Below are positions 7,116 through 16,100 of a stretch of DNA of 35,689 bases, piece after piece. Numbering within the stretch: position 1 is the first letter of the stretch; every line of letters starts with the position of its first letter. This DNA is from Cytobacillus oceanisediminis. GTDB lineage: Bacteria > Bacillota > Bacilli > Bacillales > Cytobacillaceae. The position numbers and the translations under genes were made by a program. The notes under the pieces are model-generated. The model was not told the DNA's origin and made no database searches. It saw only the letters and a program-made list of their open reading frames with translations. The stretch covers positions 1 through 35,689 of the forward strand of contig NZ_QGTW01000026.1 of the NCBI RefSeq assembly GCF_003182355.1, given 5' to 3'.

Positions 7116-8348
7116 CTACCCCTCTTCACTTTCATTTAAAAACAATAATGCGGCTGTCCGAAAAATTTCAGTGGTCTCGGCAAGTTCCTCAATATCCACA
7201 TACTCATCTATTTGATGTGGAACTTCTCGATCACCAGCGCCAATCGTCACAATTGGAACTCCCGCAACATGGAGAAAAGTACCGTCTGTAGCACCTGGAA
7301 CTCCATTATAAATAGGTTCTTTCCCAGTAACCTCGAAAACTGCTTTTGCCGTTGCCTTTACAAGCGCATTTTCCATATCGGTTTCAGTCCATGGGCGGTC
7401 TTCAATTACTTCAAATTCTGCTTTAAAATCCGGATCCTGCTCGGATAATCGATTAAGTATATCTTGAATCTCCTGCTTCAGCTTACTGTGGTCCTGGCCT
7501 GGTACTGTCCTTATATCTAACGTTGTCATGCACTGATCTGGTATGACATTAATTTGAGCATCCCCCCGGACTGGCGCTTGTAAAATGGTCGGGGTGATAC
7601 TTGGCCAGCCCAGCATTGGATGCTTCCCCAATCTTGTTTTCTCTTTCTGTTCCAACCGGTCCAGCTCACAGATTAGTTTCGCCATTTTCGTGTTGGGGTT
7701 AATGCCACTTAAAGGAATTGCTCCATGAGCCATTTTACCGAATACATTTACAACTATACGCATAGCACCTTTTTGTGTAATGCACACTTGATTTTCTTCA
7801 GGTTCACAAATGATTGCCCCATCTACATTATCCGCCCATCCTCGTTTTATAAAATTCTTTATGCCGATCATCATCCCTTCCTCATCACATGGAATACAAA
7901 GAATGATCTTTCCATTCCATTCCTCATTATCTCTTAGAAGTGAATGAACAGCAGTGATCATACAAGCCAGATTTCCCTTTGTATCATTTGTACCTCTTCC
8001 ATACATTCTTCCATTAATTATTTCTGCGCTAAAGGGGTCATATGTCCAGGCATCACGGTCACCTTCAGTTACAACATCTGTATGCCCTTCAAATAACAAT
8101 GTCTTCCCTGGCCTTCCAGAATCTGCAATCCCAATGACATTTGGTCTTCCGGGTTCTACTTCTTCAATATGAACTTCGATTCCTAGCCCCCTCAAATAGT
8201 CCGCTGTAAACTGGGCTACTTTTTCTTCATTTCCTCCCTCTATCCCAGGTCGGTAAACACTCGGAATCTTCACCAAATTCTTTGTTAACTCCACGACCTC
8301 TTTCCCATCCCTTAGCAGTCGTGCTTGTCTTTCATTTGTTTGGATCAT
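7116..8348 (-). CDS. M20-family metallohydrolase (ArgE/DapE/CPG2-type deacylase)
   Basis: 410 residues with the full M20 di-zinc site: GHTDVV (His89, Asp91), GRGTNDTKGN (bridging Asp122), CDEEG (base Glu156, ligand Glu157), CEPEE (Glu182) and VPHQIDEY near the end (last His). A dimerisation lid lies between about 190 and 300. The family cleaves amide bonds of N-acyl amino acids, small peptides or carbamoyl compounds in the cytoplasm. Its ATG follows directly on the TAA of the symporter (TAAATG), with its AGGAAGGAG site inside the symporter gene, so the two are co-translated. With the symporter and the aminotransferase upstream, it probably splits an imported amide to release an amine for transamination. 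The exact substrate is unknown. Confidence 0.85.
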   Translation of the reverse strand: MIQTNERQARLLRDGKEVVELTKNLVKIPSVYRPGIEGGNEEKVAQFTADYLRGLGIEVHIEEVEPGRPNVIGIADSGRPGKTLLFEGHTDVVTEGDRDAWTYDPFSAEIINGRMYGRGTNDTKGNLACMITAVHSLLRDNEEWNGKIILCIPCDEEGMMIGIKNFIKRGWADNVDGAIICEPEENQVCITQKGAMRIVVNVFGKMAHGAIPLSGINPNTKMAKLICELDRLEQKEKTRLGKHPMLGWPSITPTILQAPVRGDAQINVIPDQCMTTLDIRTVPGQDHSKLKQEIQDILNRLSEQDPDFKAEFEVIEDRPWTETDMENALVKATAKAVFEVTGKEPIYNGVPGATDGTFLHVAGVPIVTIGAGDREVPHQIDEYVDIEELAETTEIFRTAALLFLNESEEG

Positions 8349-9824
8349 TTAAAAAACTCCTTCCTTGCCGTCAGTCTGCAATTTACCGTCCGAAGGCTTG
8401 TTAAAACTATGATTGGTAGCTAAACTAACTGCAATAAATCCTATTAAGGAAATAAGAATTGGTAAAACTACTGTATGCATTCCAAATGCGTTTGGATAAT
8501 AAGTATGGAAGAGGATATAGGAACCTACACCCAAGATCATCGAAGTGATTGCACCAAACTTATTGCCGGTATTCCAATACAAACCCAGAACAACTGGCCA
8601 AATAAAAGCTGCTTCAAGGCCGCCAAAAGAAAAGAGATTCAGCCATATTAATAGATCAGGAGGACTAAGGGCCATTAAAAAGACTAATACGCCCAAAACA
8701 GTCGTCACGGTAAGACTTATATTTTTTATGTTATTATCGGTTGCATCTGGTTTTATGTAGTTAAGATAAACATCTTTAACTACTGCTGAACTAACAATCA
8801 ATAAAAGGGAGTCGACCGTTGACATAATTGCTGCCATCGGTGCTGCCAAAACTATTCCAGCCAGCCATGCTGGCAGAACTTCCATCGCAATCATAGGCAT
8901 CACTTTGTCACCGACATCGATTCCCGGCAGAATTGGCCTGGCAAAGACACCGATCAAATGCATTCCTAGCATAATGAACCCGACTACAATTGTTCCGATG
9001 ATCAGAGCCTTATGCATCGCTTTTGAATCTTTATAGGACATTGCCCTTACTGTTACCTGTGGCAGCCCTACTACCCCAACACCTACTAAAATCCAGAAGG
9101 AAGAAACATACAGAGGTGTCAGACTTCCATCATGGCCAAAAGGTGTTATTAAATATGGATTTTCAGCAGACAGATCCGAAATGATATTGGATAGGCCTCC
9201 GCCCGCGATAACAGTTGCAACGAGCAGGATAAGTGTACCAAAGAACATTACAACTCCCTGTACTGTATCCGTAAGTGCTACAGCCCTAAATCCCCCAATA
9301 ATTACGTAAACCATTACTGATGCTGCAAAAAGAAACAAGGCAGCAGTATAGGATAGGCCTGTCAATGATTCAATTAATCTTGCTCCCCCTACCCATTGGG
9401 CAGCCATGGCAGAGAACAAAAATATGATTATGCTTAGGGCTGAAAGTAATACCACCCATTTGCTTTGATAGCGTTCTTTAAGAAAGTCAATTAATGTTAC
9501 AGCGTTGTATTTCCTGGCAACAATCGCGAACTTTTTCCCTAAAACCATTAAAACAAAATAGCCTGTTGCCACTTGGGCCATTGAAAGCAATACCCAACCA
9601 AGTCCCTGATTATATGCAACCCCTGGTCCACCGATAAAGCTGCTGGCACTTCCATATGTGGCTATCATCGTCATTGCCAAGATAAACCCGCCAAGCTGCC
9701 TCCCTCCAAGAAAATATTCCTCGAGGAAGGTGTTGGTGTTTTTCAATTGTTTACTGGCCCAAAAGCCGATAAAGAAAATCACGATTAAAAAAATGATAAG
9801 CGGAATCATCACTTCCCATTTCAT
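8349..9824 (-). CDS. sodium:solute symporter, PanF-like
   Basis: A 491-residue membrane protein of the SSS family with about 13 membrane segments. The N-terminal LGGRQLGGFILAMTMIATYG and later GGFRAVALTDTVQG are typical SSS motifs. The pairing with a YhdT-type gene directly upstream, overlapping by 4 bases (ATGA), is that of panF, the sodium/pantothenate symporter, in other bacteria. So pantothenate or a related carboxylate amide is a reasonable substrate guess, but SSS members also carry proline, acetate and others. It precedes the deacylase in the operon. Confidence 0.85.
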   Translation of the reverse strand: MKWEVMIPLIIFLIVIFFIGFWASKQLKNTNTFLEEYFLGGRQLGGFILAMTMIATYGSASSFIGGPGVAYNQGLGWVLLSMAQVATGYFVLMVLGKKFAIVARKYNAVTLIDFLKERYQSKWVVLLSALSIIIFLFSAMAAQWVGGARLIESLTGLSYTAALFLFAASVMVYVIIGGFRAVALTDTVQGVVMFFGTLILLVATVIAGGGLSNIISDLSAENPYLITPFGHDGSLTPLYVSSFWILVGVGVVGLPQVTVRAMSYKDSKAMHKALIIGTIVVGFIMLGMHLIGVFARPILPGIDVGDKVMPMIAMEVLPAWLAGIVLAAPMAAIMSTVDSLLLIVSSAVVKDVYLNYIKPDATDNNIKNISLTVTTVLGVLVFLMALSPPDLLIWLNLFSFGGLEAAFIWPVVLGLYWNTGNKFGAITSMILGVGSYILFHTYYPNAFGMHTVVLPILISLIGFIAVSLATNHSFNKPSDGKLQTDGKEGVF

Positions 9825-10105
9825 TTCGAATTGCCCCCTTCATCCTCAAAGGGTACCTCTTTGAATAAAAATTTTACAGCGAATACAACTAAAATAACCA
9901 TTACTGCAAATCCTGCAACACAACTATAGAAGAACCATGCTGGCAAACCCCAAATATAAGAATAACTCTCTACTGATTTCGATCCCATTCCGTATGCGAA
10001 GCCAAACCACCATATGAAATTAATTGTTACAAGGATAATGCCAATCCAAGCTTCCCTATGGGAAATTTTAAACCGTGGATCTCTTTGATCAACTTCATTC
10101 TTCAT
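9821..10105 (-). CDS. yhdT: YhdT-family (DUF997) small membrane protein
   Basis: 94 residues with two membrane helices (about 20-42 and 52-78). The pattern DPRFKISHREAW followed by WWFGFAYG is that of the DUF997/YhdT family, the small partner of PanF-type sodium symporters (E. coli yhdT-panF). It overlaps the symporter by 4 bases, indicating coupled translation, and follows the aminotransferase after 19 bases. Probably an accessory subunit of the transporter; how it works is not known. Confidence 0.8.
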   Translation of the reverse strand: MKNEVDQRDPRFKISHREAWIGIILVTINFIWWFGFAYGMGSKSVESYSYIWGLPAWFFYSCVAGFAVMVILVVFAVKFLFKEVPFEDEGGNSK

Positions 10106-10124
10106 CCCTTTCCCCCCTTTGTTT

Positions 10125-11477
10125 TTACCTCTTGCACACTTCTTTGATGGATTTCTTTACAGCATCTGTCAAATGCTGCACTTGTTTTGTACTAATTGTT
10201 AATGGAGGAGCAATTGTAAGGACATTATTAAATCCTGCGACGGTGTCTCCATTTTTACCAATGAGCACGCCGAGGCTTTTGCATGATGCAATGATTTGAT
10301 TAACTTTTCCTGTATTAAGCGGCTCTCTAGTTAGTTTATCTTCAACCAACTCAATTCCCATTAAAAGTCCTTTTTGACGGATATCTCCAACGTTAGAATG
10401 AGACAAAATCTCTTTCATTAAATGCATTAGCTGCTCTCCCATTGACTTTGATCTTTCTATTAACCTCTCTTCTTCCATAACCTCCAAATTCCTTAATGCT
10501 AATGCACAGGCAGCGGGATTACCGCCAAACGTATTAACATGGCGAAAATGATCATACTCTTCACTTCCTTTAAAAGTGTCGAAAATATCTTTTCGTATTG
10601 CAGTTGCAGCTAAAGGAAGGTAGCCGCTTGTAATACCCTTTGCCATAGTGATTATATCCGGGCTGATTCCTTCATGCATAAATCCGAATTTTTTTCCTGT
10701 CCTTCCAAAGCCGCAAATTACTTCGTCCATAATCAGCAGGGCACCGCTTTTTTTACAGACATTTTCAACCTTTTTCAGGTACCCTTCTTTCTGAACCAGC
10801 ACTCCGCCTCCTGTGATATAAGGTTCCATGATTACCGCTGCAACTGTTTCGTCTAGTTCCCAACTAATCGTTTTTTCCAAGAGTCCTGCACATTCTATAT
10901 TGCAGCTCTCAGGGTTATTATTAACGGGGCAGTGATAACAATCTGGGGGGACAGTATGGATGAATCCTGCTGCAAGTGGTTCATATTTATATTTTCTTTG
11001 TGCCTGACCGGTTGCTGAAAGAGCTCCCATTGTGTTCCCGTGATAGGACCGGTAACGGGAAATGATTTTGAATCGCCCTGATTCACCATTCTGTTCGTGA
11101 TATTGGTGGGCTATTTTAAAGGCAGTTTCATTAGCTTCAGAGCCGCTATTCGAAAAGAAAATAATATACTCTCCTTCAAGCCAATCATTTAATTTTTCCG
11201 CTAGGTTTATAGCAGGCATGTGGCTTTGAGACATTGGAAAATAAGCCATCTTACTTAGTTGTTCTGCTGCAGCATCTGCAAATTCAGCCCTCCCATAACC
11301 TGAGTTTACGCACCAGAGTCCGCTCATACCATCTAAATATCTTACACCTTCTATATCTTCGACAAAAACGCCATTAGCCCTTTCGATAATTAAAGGTTTT
11401 GAGTCAGGAGAGTAACGGTTCATGGCATGCCATATATAATTTCGATCCTTATCAAAAGCACTCTTTGTCAGATCCAT
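10125..11477 (-). CDS. class III PLP-dependent aminotransferase (omega-amino acid type)
   Basis: 450 residues, full length for the family. Seen are GSEANE (112-117, phosphate binding), YHG (145-147), DEV (251-253, pyridine nitrogen) and the PLP lysine Lys280 in MAKGITSGYLP. A cluster CYHC (180-183) plus Cys192 and Cys196 is typical of the taurine/beta-alanine:pyruvate subgroup. Such enzymes move a terminal amine to pyruvate or 2-oxoglutarate, giving an aldehyde. It is first in the operon, with ATG 8 bases after AAGGAGG, and points away from the PucR gene. Likely substrates are beta-alanine, taurine, GABA or another amine released by the M20 enzyme. Confidence 0.85.
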   Translation of the reverse strand: MDLTKSAFDKDRNYIWHAMNRYSPDSKPLIIERANGVFVEDIEGVRYLDGMSGLWCVNSGYGRAEFADAAAEQLSKMAYFPMSQSHMPAINLAEKLNDWLEGEYIIFFSNSGSEANETAFKIAHQYHEQNGESGRFKIISRYRSYHGNTMGALSATGQAQRKYKYEPLAAGFIHTVPPDCYHCPVNNNPESCNIECAGLLEKTISWELDETVAAVIMEPYITGGGVLVQKEGYLKKVENVCKKSGALLIMDEVICGFGRTGKKFGFMHEGISPDIITMAKGITSGYLPLAATAIRKDIFDTFKGSEEYDHFRHVNTFGGNPAACALALRNLEVMEEERLIERSKSMGEQLMHLMKEILSHSNVGDIRQKGLLMGIELVEDKLTREPLNTGKVNQIIASCKSLGVLIGKNGDTVAGFNNVLTIAPPLTISTKQVQHLTDAVKKSIKEVCKR

Positions 11478-11714
11478 AGATATACCTCCTTAATAATCAT
11501 AGCTATCCCTTTCCCTTTTACGGGTAAGAATTTACTTTATGAAAATTGTCCCTTCCTTGACTATTTTCTCTCACTCATCCCTAAAAGTTTGCTAAAATAA
11601 AATACAGAATATTTATAATATTAATTTTAATATGAAATTCCTTCTGACTCATTAGACAACGTATGAATAATTAAGTTATTAGATTTTACAAAGTGTCCAA
11701 AGGAGGATAACAGC
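11478..11714. promoter_or_regulatory. divergent control region between aminotransferase and PucR genes
   Basis: 237 bases, very AT-rich, with no gene. It must hold both divergent promoters and probably the PucR-family operator, but no repeat clear enough to name as the operator is seen. Confidence 0.4.
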
Positions 11715-12923
11715 TTGCCATCAAATTGCATCCTGACTATTTCAGAGTTATTTAACTTTACTTGTTTTAATGGTTATAAAGTTCTTGCAGGAAAAAAAGG
11801 AATAAATCGCAAGGTGAAATGGGCACATATTTTAGAAGTAACTGAAGTCGGAACGTTAATTAATGGCGGAGAATTGATTTTGACAACCGGTATCGGCTGG
11901 TCACAGCATCCTGAAACAGGAGTAAAGTTCGTAAAAGAATTGATTCAGAGGGGAGCGGCCGGTATCTGCATCGAACTGCACACTTACATAGATAGCTTAC
12001 CTGAGGCTATTATCCATATGGCGGAGAAAGCCAATTTTCCAATTATCGTGTTTGAAAAACAAGTCAGATTTATAGATATAACCAGAAAAGTGTATGATTT
12101 ACTTCATTTCCCAACTCCTGAAAAGCAATTTCATTTTTGCTTACAAAATTTATGGAATGGATTAGAATATGAACAATTGGAAGAAACAAAGAAAGAGTTA
12201 TTCAAACACCATTTAGATTTACCCGTCTACACTGCACTTGTTTTGGGCAATTTTAAAATGGATATGACTTATTTATACTCAAAAGCAAAGAAAAATCAGT
12301 TATCGTTTATTCATAGTTATTTAAGTGATATCCCAGGCCATTTAATTCTCTGGTTTGATGAATCCCCAAACACATTAACCTTCAAAAACAGGGTTGTCAG
12401 TACTATGCAGACACCATCTAATAATTATAAATTTATTTTGGGCGCACAGGTCCTAAGTATTCCATTAATCCAATCCAGTATCACTACTTTAAAAAAAGCT
12501 CTTGATTATACTCGCAATTTTAAGAGTAGTGACTCTGTTATTTACGAGGAACTCCATTTTGAAAAACTCCTGATTTCAATCAAGGAAAACGATTTACTAG
12601 ATTGGATTTACGAATATCTAATACCCCTTATTGAGTATGACCAAAAAAATGATAGTAACTTGCTTTTTACTTTATATATCTATTTACAGTGTTTAGGAAA
12701 TAAGAAAGAAGCAGCTAGCCGTTTATTTATTGTTCGGCAAACTTTATACCATCGTCTTGAGAAATTAGAAGAGTTTCTAGGCAGGGACTTTATTAAGGAT
12801 AATAGTAAAAGACTAATGCTAGAGGTTGCATTAGCCGGCTATTTTACAAAATTAGCTAAAGGTGAACAAGATACAAAAGATATTCTGCATACTTTTATAA
12901 AGCCTATCATTAATAAAAATTAG
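11715..12923 (+). CDS. PucR-family transcriptional regulator
   Basis: 402 residues. The N-terminal PucR domain (about 8-130) includes GGELILTTGIGW and the later GAAGICIEL and NFPIIVFE; the C-terminus carries the PucR-type HTH (about 335-390, ASRLFIVRQTLYHRLEKLEE). Regulators of this type control purine, amine, proline or GABA catabolism, usually as activators responding to the substrate. It starts at TTG, 8 bases after AGGAGG, and no upstream start is better placed. It is divergent from the aminotransferase-YhdT-symporter-deacylase operon and so is its probable regulator. Confidence 0.85.
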   Translation: MPSNCILTISELFNFTCFNGYKVLAGKKGINRKVKWAHILEVTEVGTLINGGELILTTGIGWSQHPETGVKFVKELIQRGAAGICIELHTYIDSLPEAIIHMAEKANFPIIVFEKQVRFIDITRKVYDLLHFPTPEKQFHFCLQNLWNGLEYEQLEETKKELFKHHLDLPVYTALVLGNFKMDMTYLYSKAKKNQLSFIHSYLSDIPGHLILWFDESPNTLTFKNRVVSTMQTPSNNYKFILGAQVLSIPLIQSSITTLKKALDYTRNFKSSDSVIYEELHFEKLLISIKENDLLDWIYEYLIPLIEYDQKNDSNLLFTLYIYLQCLGNKKEAASRLFIVRQTLYHRLEKLEEFLGRDFIKDNSKRLMLEVALAGYFTKLAKGEQDTKDILHTFIKPIINKN

Positions 12924-12975
12924 TGGGCAGCAATGTTCAGAATAGGCTTTTGCCGTGCCTCTCCGCCCATTTTTG

Positions 12976-12984
12976 CATAATTTA
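12976..12984 (+). promoter_or_regulatory. sigma-K-like -10 element
   Basis: CATAATTTA fits CATANNNTA and lies 41 bases before the coat-like gene. No clear AC is found at -35, so this is only suggestive. Confidence 0.3.
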
Positions 12985-13025
12985 TATGGAGCTTTAGCAC
13001 TTTTGGAAAAAGGAGAATGCCCACT

Positions 13026-13352
13026 ATGTATCCGTATGGCTATTATCAAGGTTACCTTCCCCAGCCCTCAGGCCACTTCACACCGGAATATCAGCAGATA
13101 GATCAATATGATTCTGACAGACAGCCACCTCAGCTCGAAAGAAGAGTAACGGCTTTGGAAAGGCAAAACCAGGACCAGTCAAGAGAAATTACACGTCTAA
13201 ACAGGCAGCTTACTAACCTATCCGATCAGGTGAGAATGCTAAATCGAACTGTTGACCGCCACACCCGCAGGCTTAACAGATTAAATCAAAGGCTAAGAGC
13301 TGTAGAAAATAGGCTTAATATACCTTTCACGCCATTAGATGGAGAGTTTTAA
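13026..13352 (+). CDS. coiled-coil protein, coat-like
   Basis: 108 residues starting MYPYGYYQGYLPQPSG, a Tyr/Pro/Gly-rich head like those of spore coat or exosporium proteins, followed by a heptad-rich helix (about 37-98) full of Arg, Leu, Asn and Gln that should form a coiled coil. This ATG lies 10 bases after AAGGAG; another ATG three codons upstream (13017) sits one base from the ribosome site, too close. A sigma-K-like -10 lies upstream. No domain of known function; coat structure is an inference. Confidence 0.65.
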   Translation: MYPYGYYQGYLPQPSGHFTPEYQQIDQYDSDRQPPQLERRVTALERQNQDQSREITRLNRQLTNLSDQVRMLNRTVDRHTRRLNRLNQRLRAVENRLNIPFTPLDGEF

Positions 13353-13356
13353 TGAT

Positions 13357-13394
13357 AAAAAAAGAAGCATGGATCGCAGTCCATGCTTCTTTTT
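13357..13394. terminator. bidirectional terminator
   Basis: AAAAAGAAGCATGGA pairs with TCCATGCTTCTTTTT around a 6-base loop. It ends the coat-like gene (+) and abuts the stop of the ABC permease gene (-). Confidence 0.85.
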
Positions 13395-14199
13395 AAACAG
13401 TCATATCCTTAACTTTATAAAGTTTATAGGTTACAAATAAAAAAATAAAGATGAAAAAGGCAGATAAAATCAGGAAAACCCTATCCAAGCCTTCGCCGAA
13501 CATTACCTGCTTTGCTTCAAAGTATTTAAAAGGCGTCAGGTATTTCAGGAAATCAAGCGAAGAACTAATGTCAATAATAATGGACAACAGAAAGGTGCCC
13601 ATAAGAATCGCCGTTGAAACCGATCCAGCAGCTTTCGGGTTCCTGGCGGCAGATGCAATTGCTGTTCCTAGAAAGAGGAAAATAAGCTGAAGGATAAACA
13701 TTCCTGCCAGCAAAAGGGCAATATCTCCATGCAGGCTTTTGCCATCGTTATAATATTCCACTACTGCTGCAGAGGAAATGAAAGTGACAATGTTAAATAT
13801 TAAAACATTCACTAACGCAGCTATTAACTTCCAGGTGATCACCTTGTTTCTCGAAATAGGTTTGACAAGCAAAAATTCAACCGTTTTATCACGTTCTTCC
13901 TTTGAGACAATAGTCGACCCCAGCATACTGGCGTGGATTGCCCCCATCACCATCAAATACAAAAACAGGATCCCGTAATACCCTCCTGCGGTAGAAATAT
14001 CAAGCGACCCAGTTCCCATAATCGCCTGCAGTGCCTTTGGCATAGCCTCCATTAATTCATTCATCGACTGTCCGGACGAAGAAACTCCGCCAAATTTGCT
14101 CATGCCTCCAGCAACCATCAACAAAATGCCAATACACCAAAGGATTAATGATTTACGGTTGGCCTTTAGTTCCCTGAAGAATAAATTCATAGTACGCAC
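13393..14199 (-). CDS. ABC-2 type transporter permease
   Basis: 268 residues with six membrane segments. A cytoplasmic N-terminus (FFRELKANRKSLILW) is followed by a long outer loop and then KEERDKTVEFLLVKPISRNK, the ABC-2 hallmark helix after segment 2. Third gene of an exporter operon, 10 bases after the other permease. It probably pairs with that permease as a heterodimer driven by the ATPase. The substrate is unknown; such exporters often handle drugs or peptides. Confidence 0.8.
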   Translation of the reverse strand: MRTMNLFFRELKANRKSLILWCIGILLMVAGGMSKFGGVSSSGQSMNELMEAMPKALQAIMGTGSLDISTAGGYYGILFLYLMVMGAIHASMLGSTIVSKEERDKTVEFLLVKPISRNKVITWKLIAALVNVLIFNIVTFISSAAVVEYYNDGKSLHGDIALLLAGMFILQLIFLFLGTAIASAARNPKAAGSVSTAILMGTFLLSIIIDISSSLDFLKYLTPFKYFEAKQVMFGEGLDRVFLILSAFFIFIFLFVTYKLYKVKDMTV

Positions 14200-14209
14200 C
14201 TCCTTTGCA

Positions 14210-15004
14210 TCAAATTGCGATGTCCCTTTTTGAATAAATATAGTAAACAGCCAAAATTGCTGCCAGAATTATTCCTGCCCCCATAGTAAGGAATGCCGGT
14301 TCATAGGCTGAGTTTTTCACGATATAGGCCGGATCAAAATATTTAAAAGGAGTAATATAGCGTATTGCTTCATCACCTGCAGCCGAGCCGAAGATTCCAA
14401 GCATGAAAAAGGCAAAAACCGTGCCAAGCGAAACTGAAAGAACCGATTTTATCCTTGGAATAATAACCGAAACAAGCACCCCTATCGCTAGAAATATAAG
14501 CTGCAGCAAGAATAATGAAATAGAAATCAGAATAAATGCAGATATACTATAACTTTCTGTCTTAACAATAGAAGCCATCAAATTGGCAGCCGTTAAAAAA
14601 AAGATATTTGTCATGATTAATGAGACAACTGCAGCCAACAGTTTGGATGTTAGCACTTGTTTCCGGGCTACAGGTTTGGTTAATAAAAAATCTGCTGTTT
14701 TTTCACGAATTTCTTTTGTTAATAGCGAGGTTCCGAGGTTCATAGCCTGTATTGCCCCGCAAAGAGATACATACAAAAACATATAGGAATAGAACCCAAG
14801 CAAAGAAGCAATACTGTCTATTTCCAGTCCAACCGCTTTTCGGACGGGTTCCGGAAAACCTTCAAGCAACCTCTTAAAATTCTCGGCATCCCTTGCGATA
14901 GCTGGAAACATCGAAAAGAGAAGAATGGTTAAGCCAGTTAATGAAAGTGACCAGATTAGCGTTGATTTTCTGAAAGACTTCCATTCATGTATAAATATAT
15001 TCAT
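14210..15004 (-). CDS. ABC-2 type transporter permease
   Basis: 264 residues with six membrane segments and the same layout as its downstream neighbour: FIHEWKSFRKSTLIWS at the start and KEIREKTADFLLTKPVARKQ after segment 2. The two permeases are clearly paralogues, probably from an old duplication. It starts 6 bases after the ATPase gene ends, so the genes form one transcript. Confidence 0.8.
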   Translation of the reverse strand: MNIFIHEWKSFRKSTLIWSLSLTGLTILLFSMFPAIARDAENFKRLLEGFPEPVRKAVGLEIDSIASLLGFYSYMFLYVSLCGAIQAMNLGTSLLTKEIREKTADFLLTKPVARKQVLTSKLLAAVVSLIMTNIFFLTAANLMASIVKTESYSISAFILISISLFLLQLIFLAIGVLVSVIIPRIKSVLSVSLGTVFAFFMLGIFGSAAGDEAIRYITPFKYFDPAYIVKNSAYEPAFLTMGAGIILAAILAVYYIYSKRDIAI

Positions 15005-15010
15005 AGCTTG

Positions 15011-15895
15011 TTAGTCCTCCTTTTCGTAATAATGCATAAAAATTTCCTCCAGATCCGGCTCCTCAACCCAAATATTCACGATATCAATACCAGCAATCTT
15101 TTTCATCATGGAATTCACATTCCCCTTAAATAAGAAGCTTGCCGTTACCCCATCTTCCTCCAGGTCATTAACACCTTCTATCTGAAAATATTCCTTGTCG
15201 ATGGGGGCAGCTGTTTCAATTTTAAATTTTTTATAGGTACTTTCTTTCAAGGTGCTGATCTTCTCCAGCGTTACGATTTCGCCTTCCTTAATAATGGCAA
15301 CCCGGTCACACAATCTTTGCACCTCACTTAAAATATGGGATGAAAAAAGGATGGTGGCACCTTTTTTATTTTCTTCTTTTAACAAATCGAAAAATTTTTG
15401 CTGCATAAGGGGATCCAATCCGCTTGTCGGTTCATCCAGGATGATCAGTTTTGGTTCATGAAGGAGTCCCTGGATGATCCCTACCTTTTTCCGATTGCCC
15501 AGAGATAAATCATCAATCTTTTTGGAAAGGTCAAGATCCATGATATCTGCCAGTTCGCGAATTCGTTTGCTGCAGTCCTTTTTATAAAAGCTTGCAGAGT
15601 ATTTCAACAGATCAATAACCTTCATATTGTCGTAGTAAAAAACCTCAGACGGCAAATAGCCAATCTCTTTTTTTATCTCAGGTCCGTCTTTAATACAATC
15701 TTTTCCGAAAATCTTTGCACTGCCGCCAGTCGGATAAATGAGTCCCAGAAGCGTACGTATCGTGGTCGATTTCCCCGCCCCGTTCGGACCGATAAATCCA
15801 AAAATTTCTCCTTCTTCCACTGTAAAGCTAATATTATTGATTCCCCTTGTTTTTCCATAGGTTTTAGTCAGATTGCTGATTTCAATTACACTCAT
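15011..15895 (-). CDS. ABC transporter ATP-binding protein
   Basis: 294 residues. Walker A GPNGAGKST (36-44), signature LSLGN (130-134), Walker B LIILDEP (150-156) and the switch His in FSSHILSE. The C-terminal extra domain (about 215-294) is typical of ABC-2 drug or antibiotic exporters. It is the first gene of the operon, with a GAGGAGG site before ATG, and energises the two permeases. A TetR regulator lies 205 bases upstream on the same strand. Confidence 0.85.
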   Translation of the reverse strand: MSVIEISNLTKTYGKTRGINNISFTVEEGEIFGFIGPNGAGKSTTIRTLLGLIYPTGGSAKIFGKDCIKDGPEIKKEIGYLPSEVFYYDNMKVIDLLKYSASFYKKDCSKRIRELADIMDLDLSKKIDDLSLGNRKKVGIIQGLLHEPKLIILDEPTSGLDPLMQQKFFDLLKEENKKGATILFSSHILSEVQRLCDRVAIIKEGEIVTLEKISTLKESTYKKFKIETAAPIDKEYFQIEGVNDLEEDGVTASFLFKGNVNSMMKKIAGIDIVNIWVEEPDLEEIFMHYYEKED

Positions 15896-15954
15896 GGAAC
15901 AGCCTCCTCATTTATAAAAAATAGGTGTTAAAGCTCATTGTGATTATGGCACCA

Positions 15955-16065
15955 TGTTGATGGATCGGGAGGAGCGTGTCAAAGGGAGACCCCGCAGGCG
16001 CGAATGCGCAGAGGAGGCTTCCGGACCGCCCGCGGTTCGTTGAGCTCCTGGAGCAAAAATCAACA
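15955..16065. repeat. GC-rich interspersed repeat (about 110 bp)
   Basis: A GC-rich block in an AT-rich gap, bounded by the inverted repeat TGTTGAT (15955-15961) / ATCAACA (16059-16065). The core has GGGAGACCCCGCAGGCGCG and GAGGAGGCTTCCGGACCGCC, then CTCCTGGAGC. I recognise this layout from intergenic repeats scattered through Bacillus-group genomes, often mis-called as small Arg/Gly/Ser-rich proteins. It folds into nested stems. Its function is unknown. Confidence 0.6.
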
Positions 16066-16100
16066 GGCAGGTTTAACAGCGCCAAAAATTAAAGTAACTG

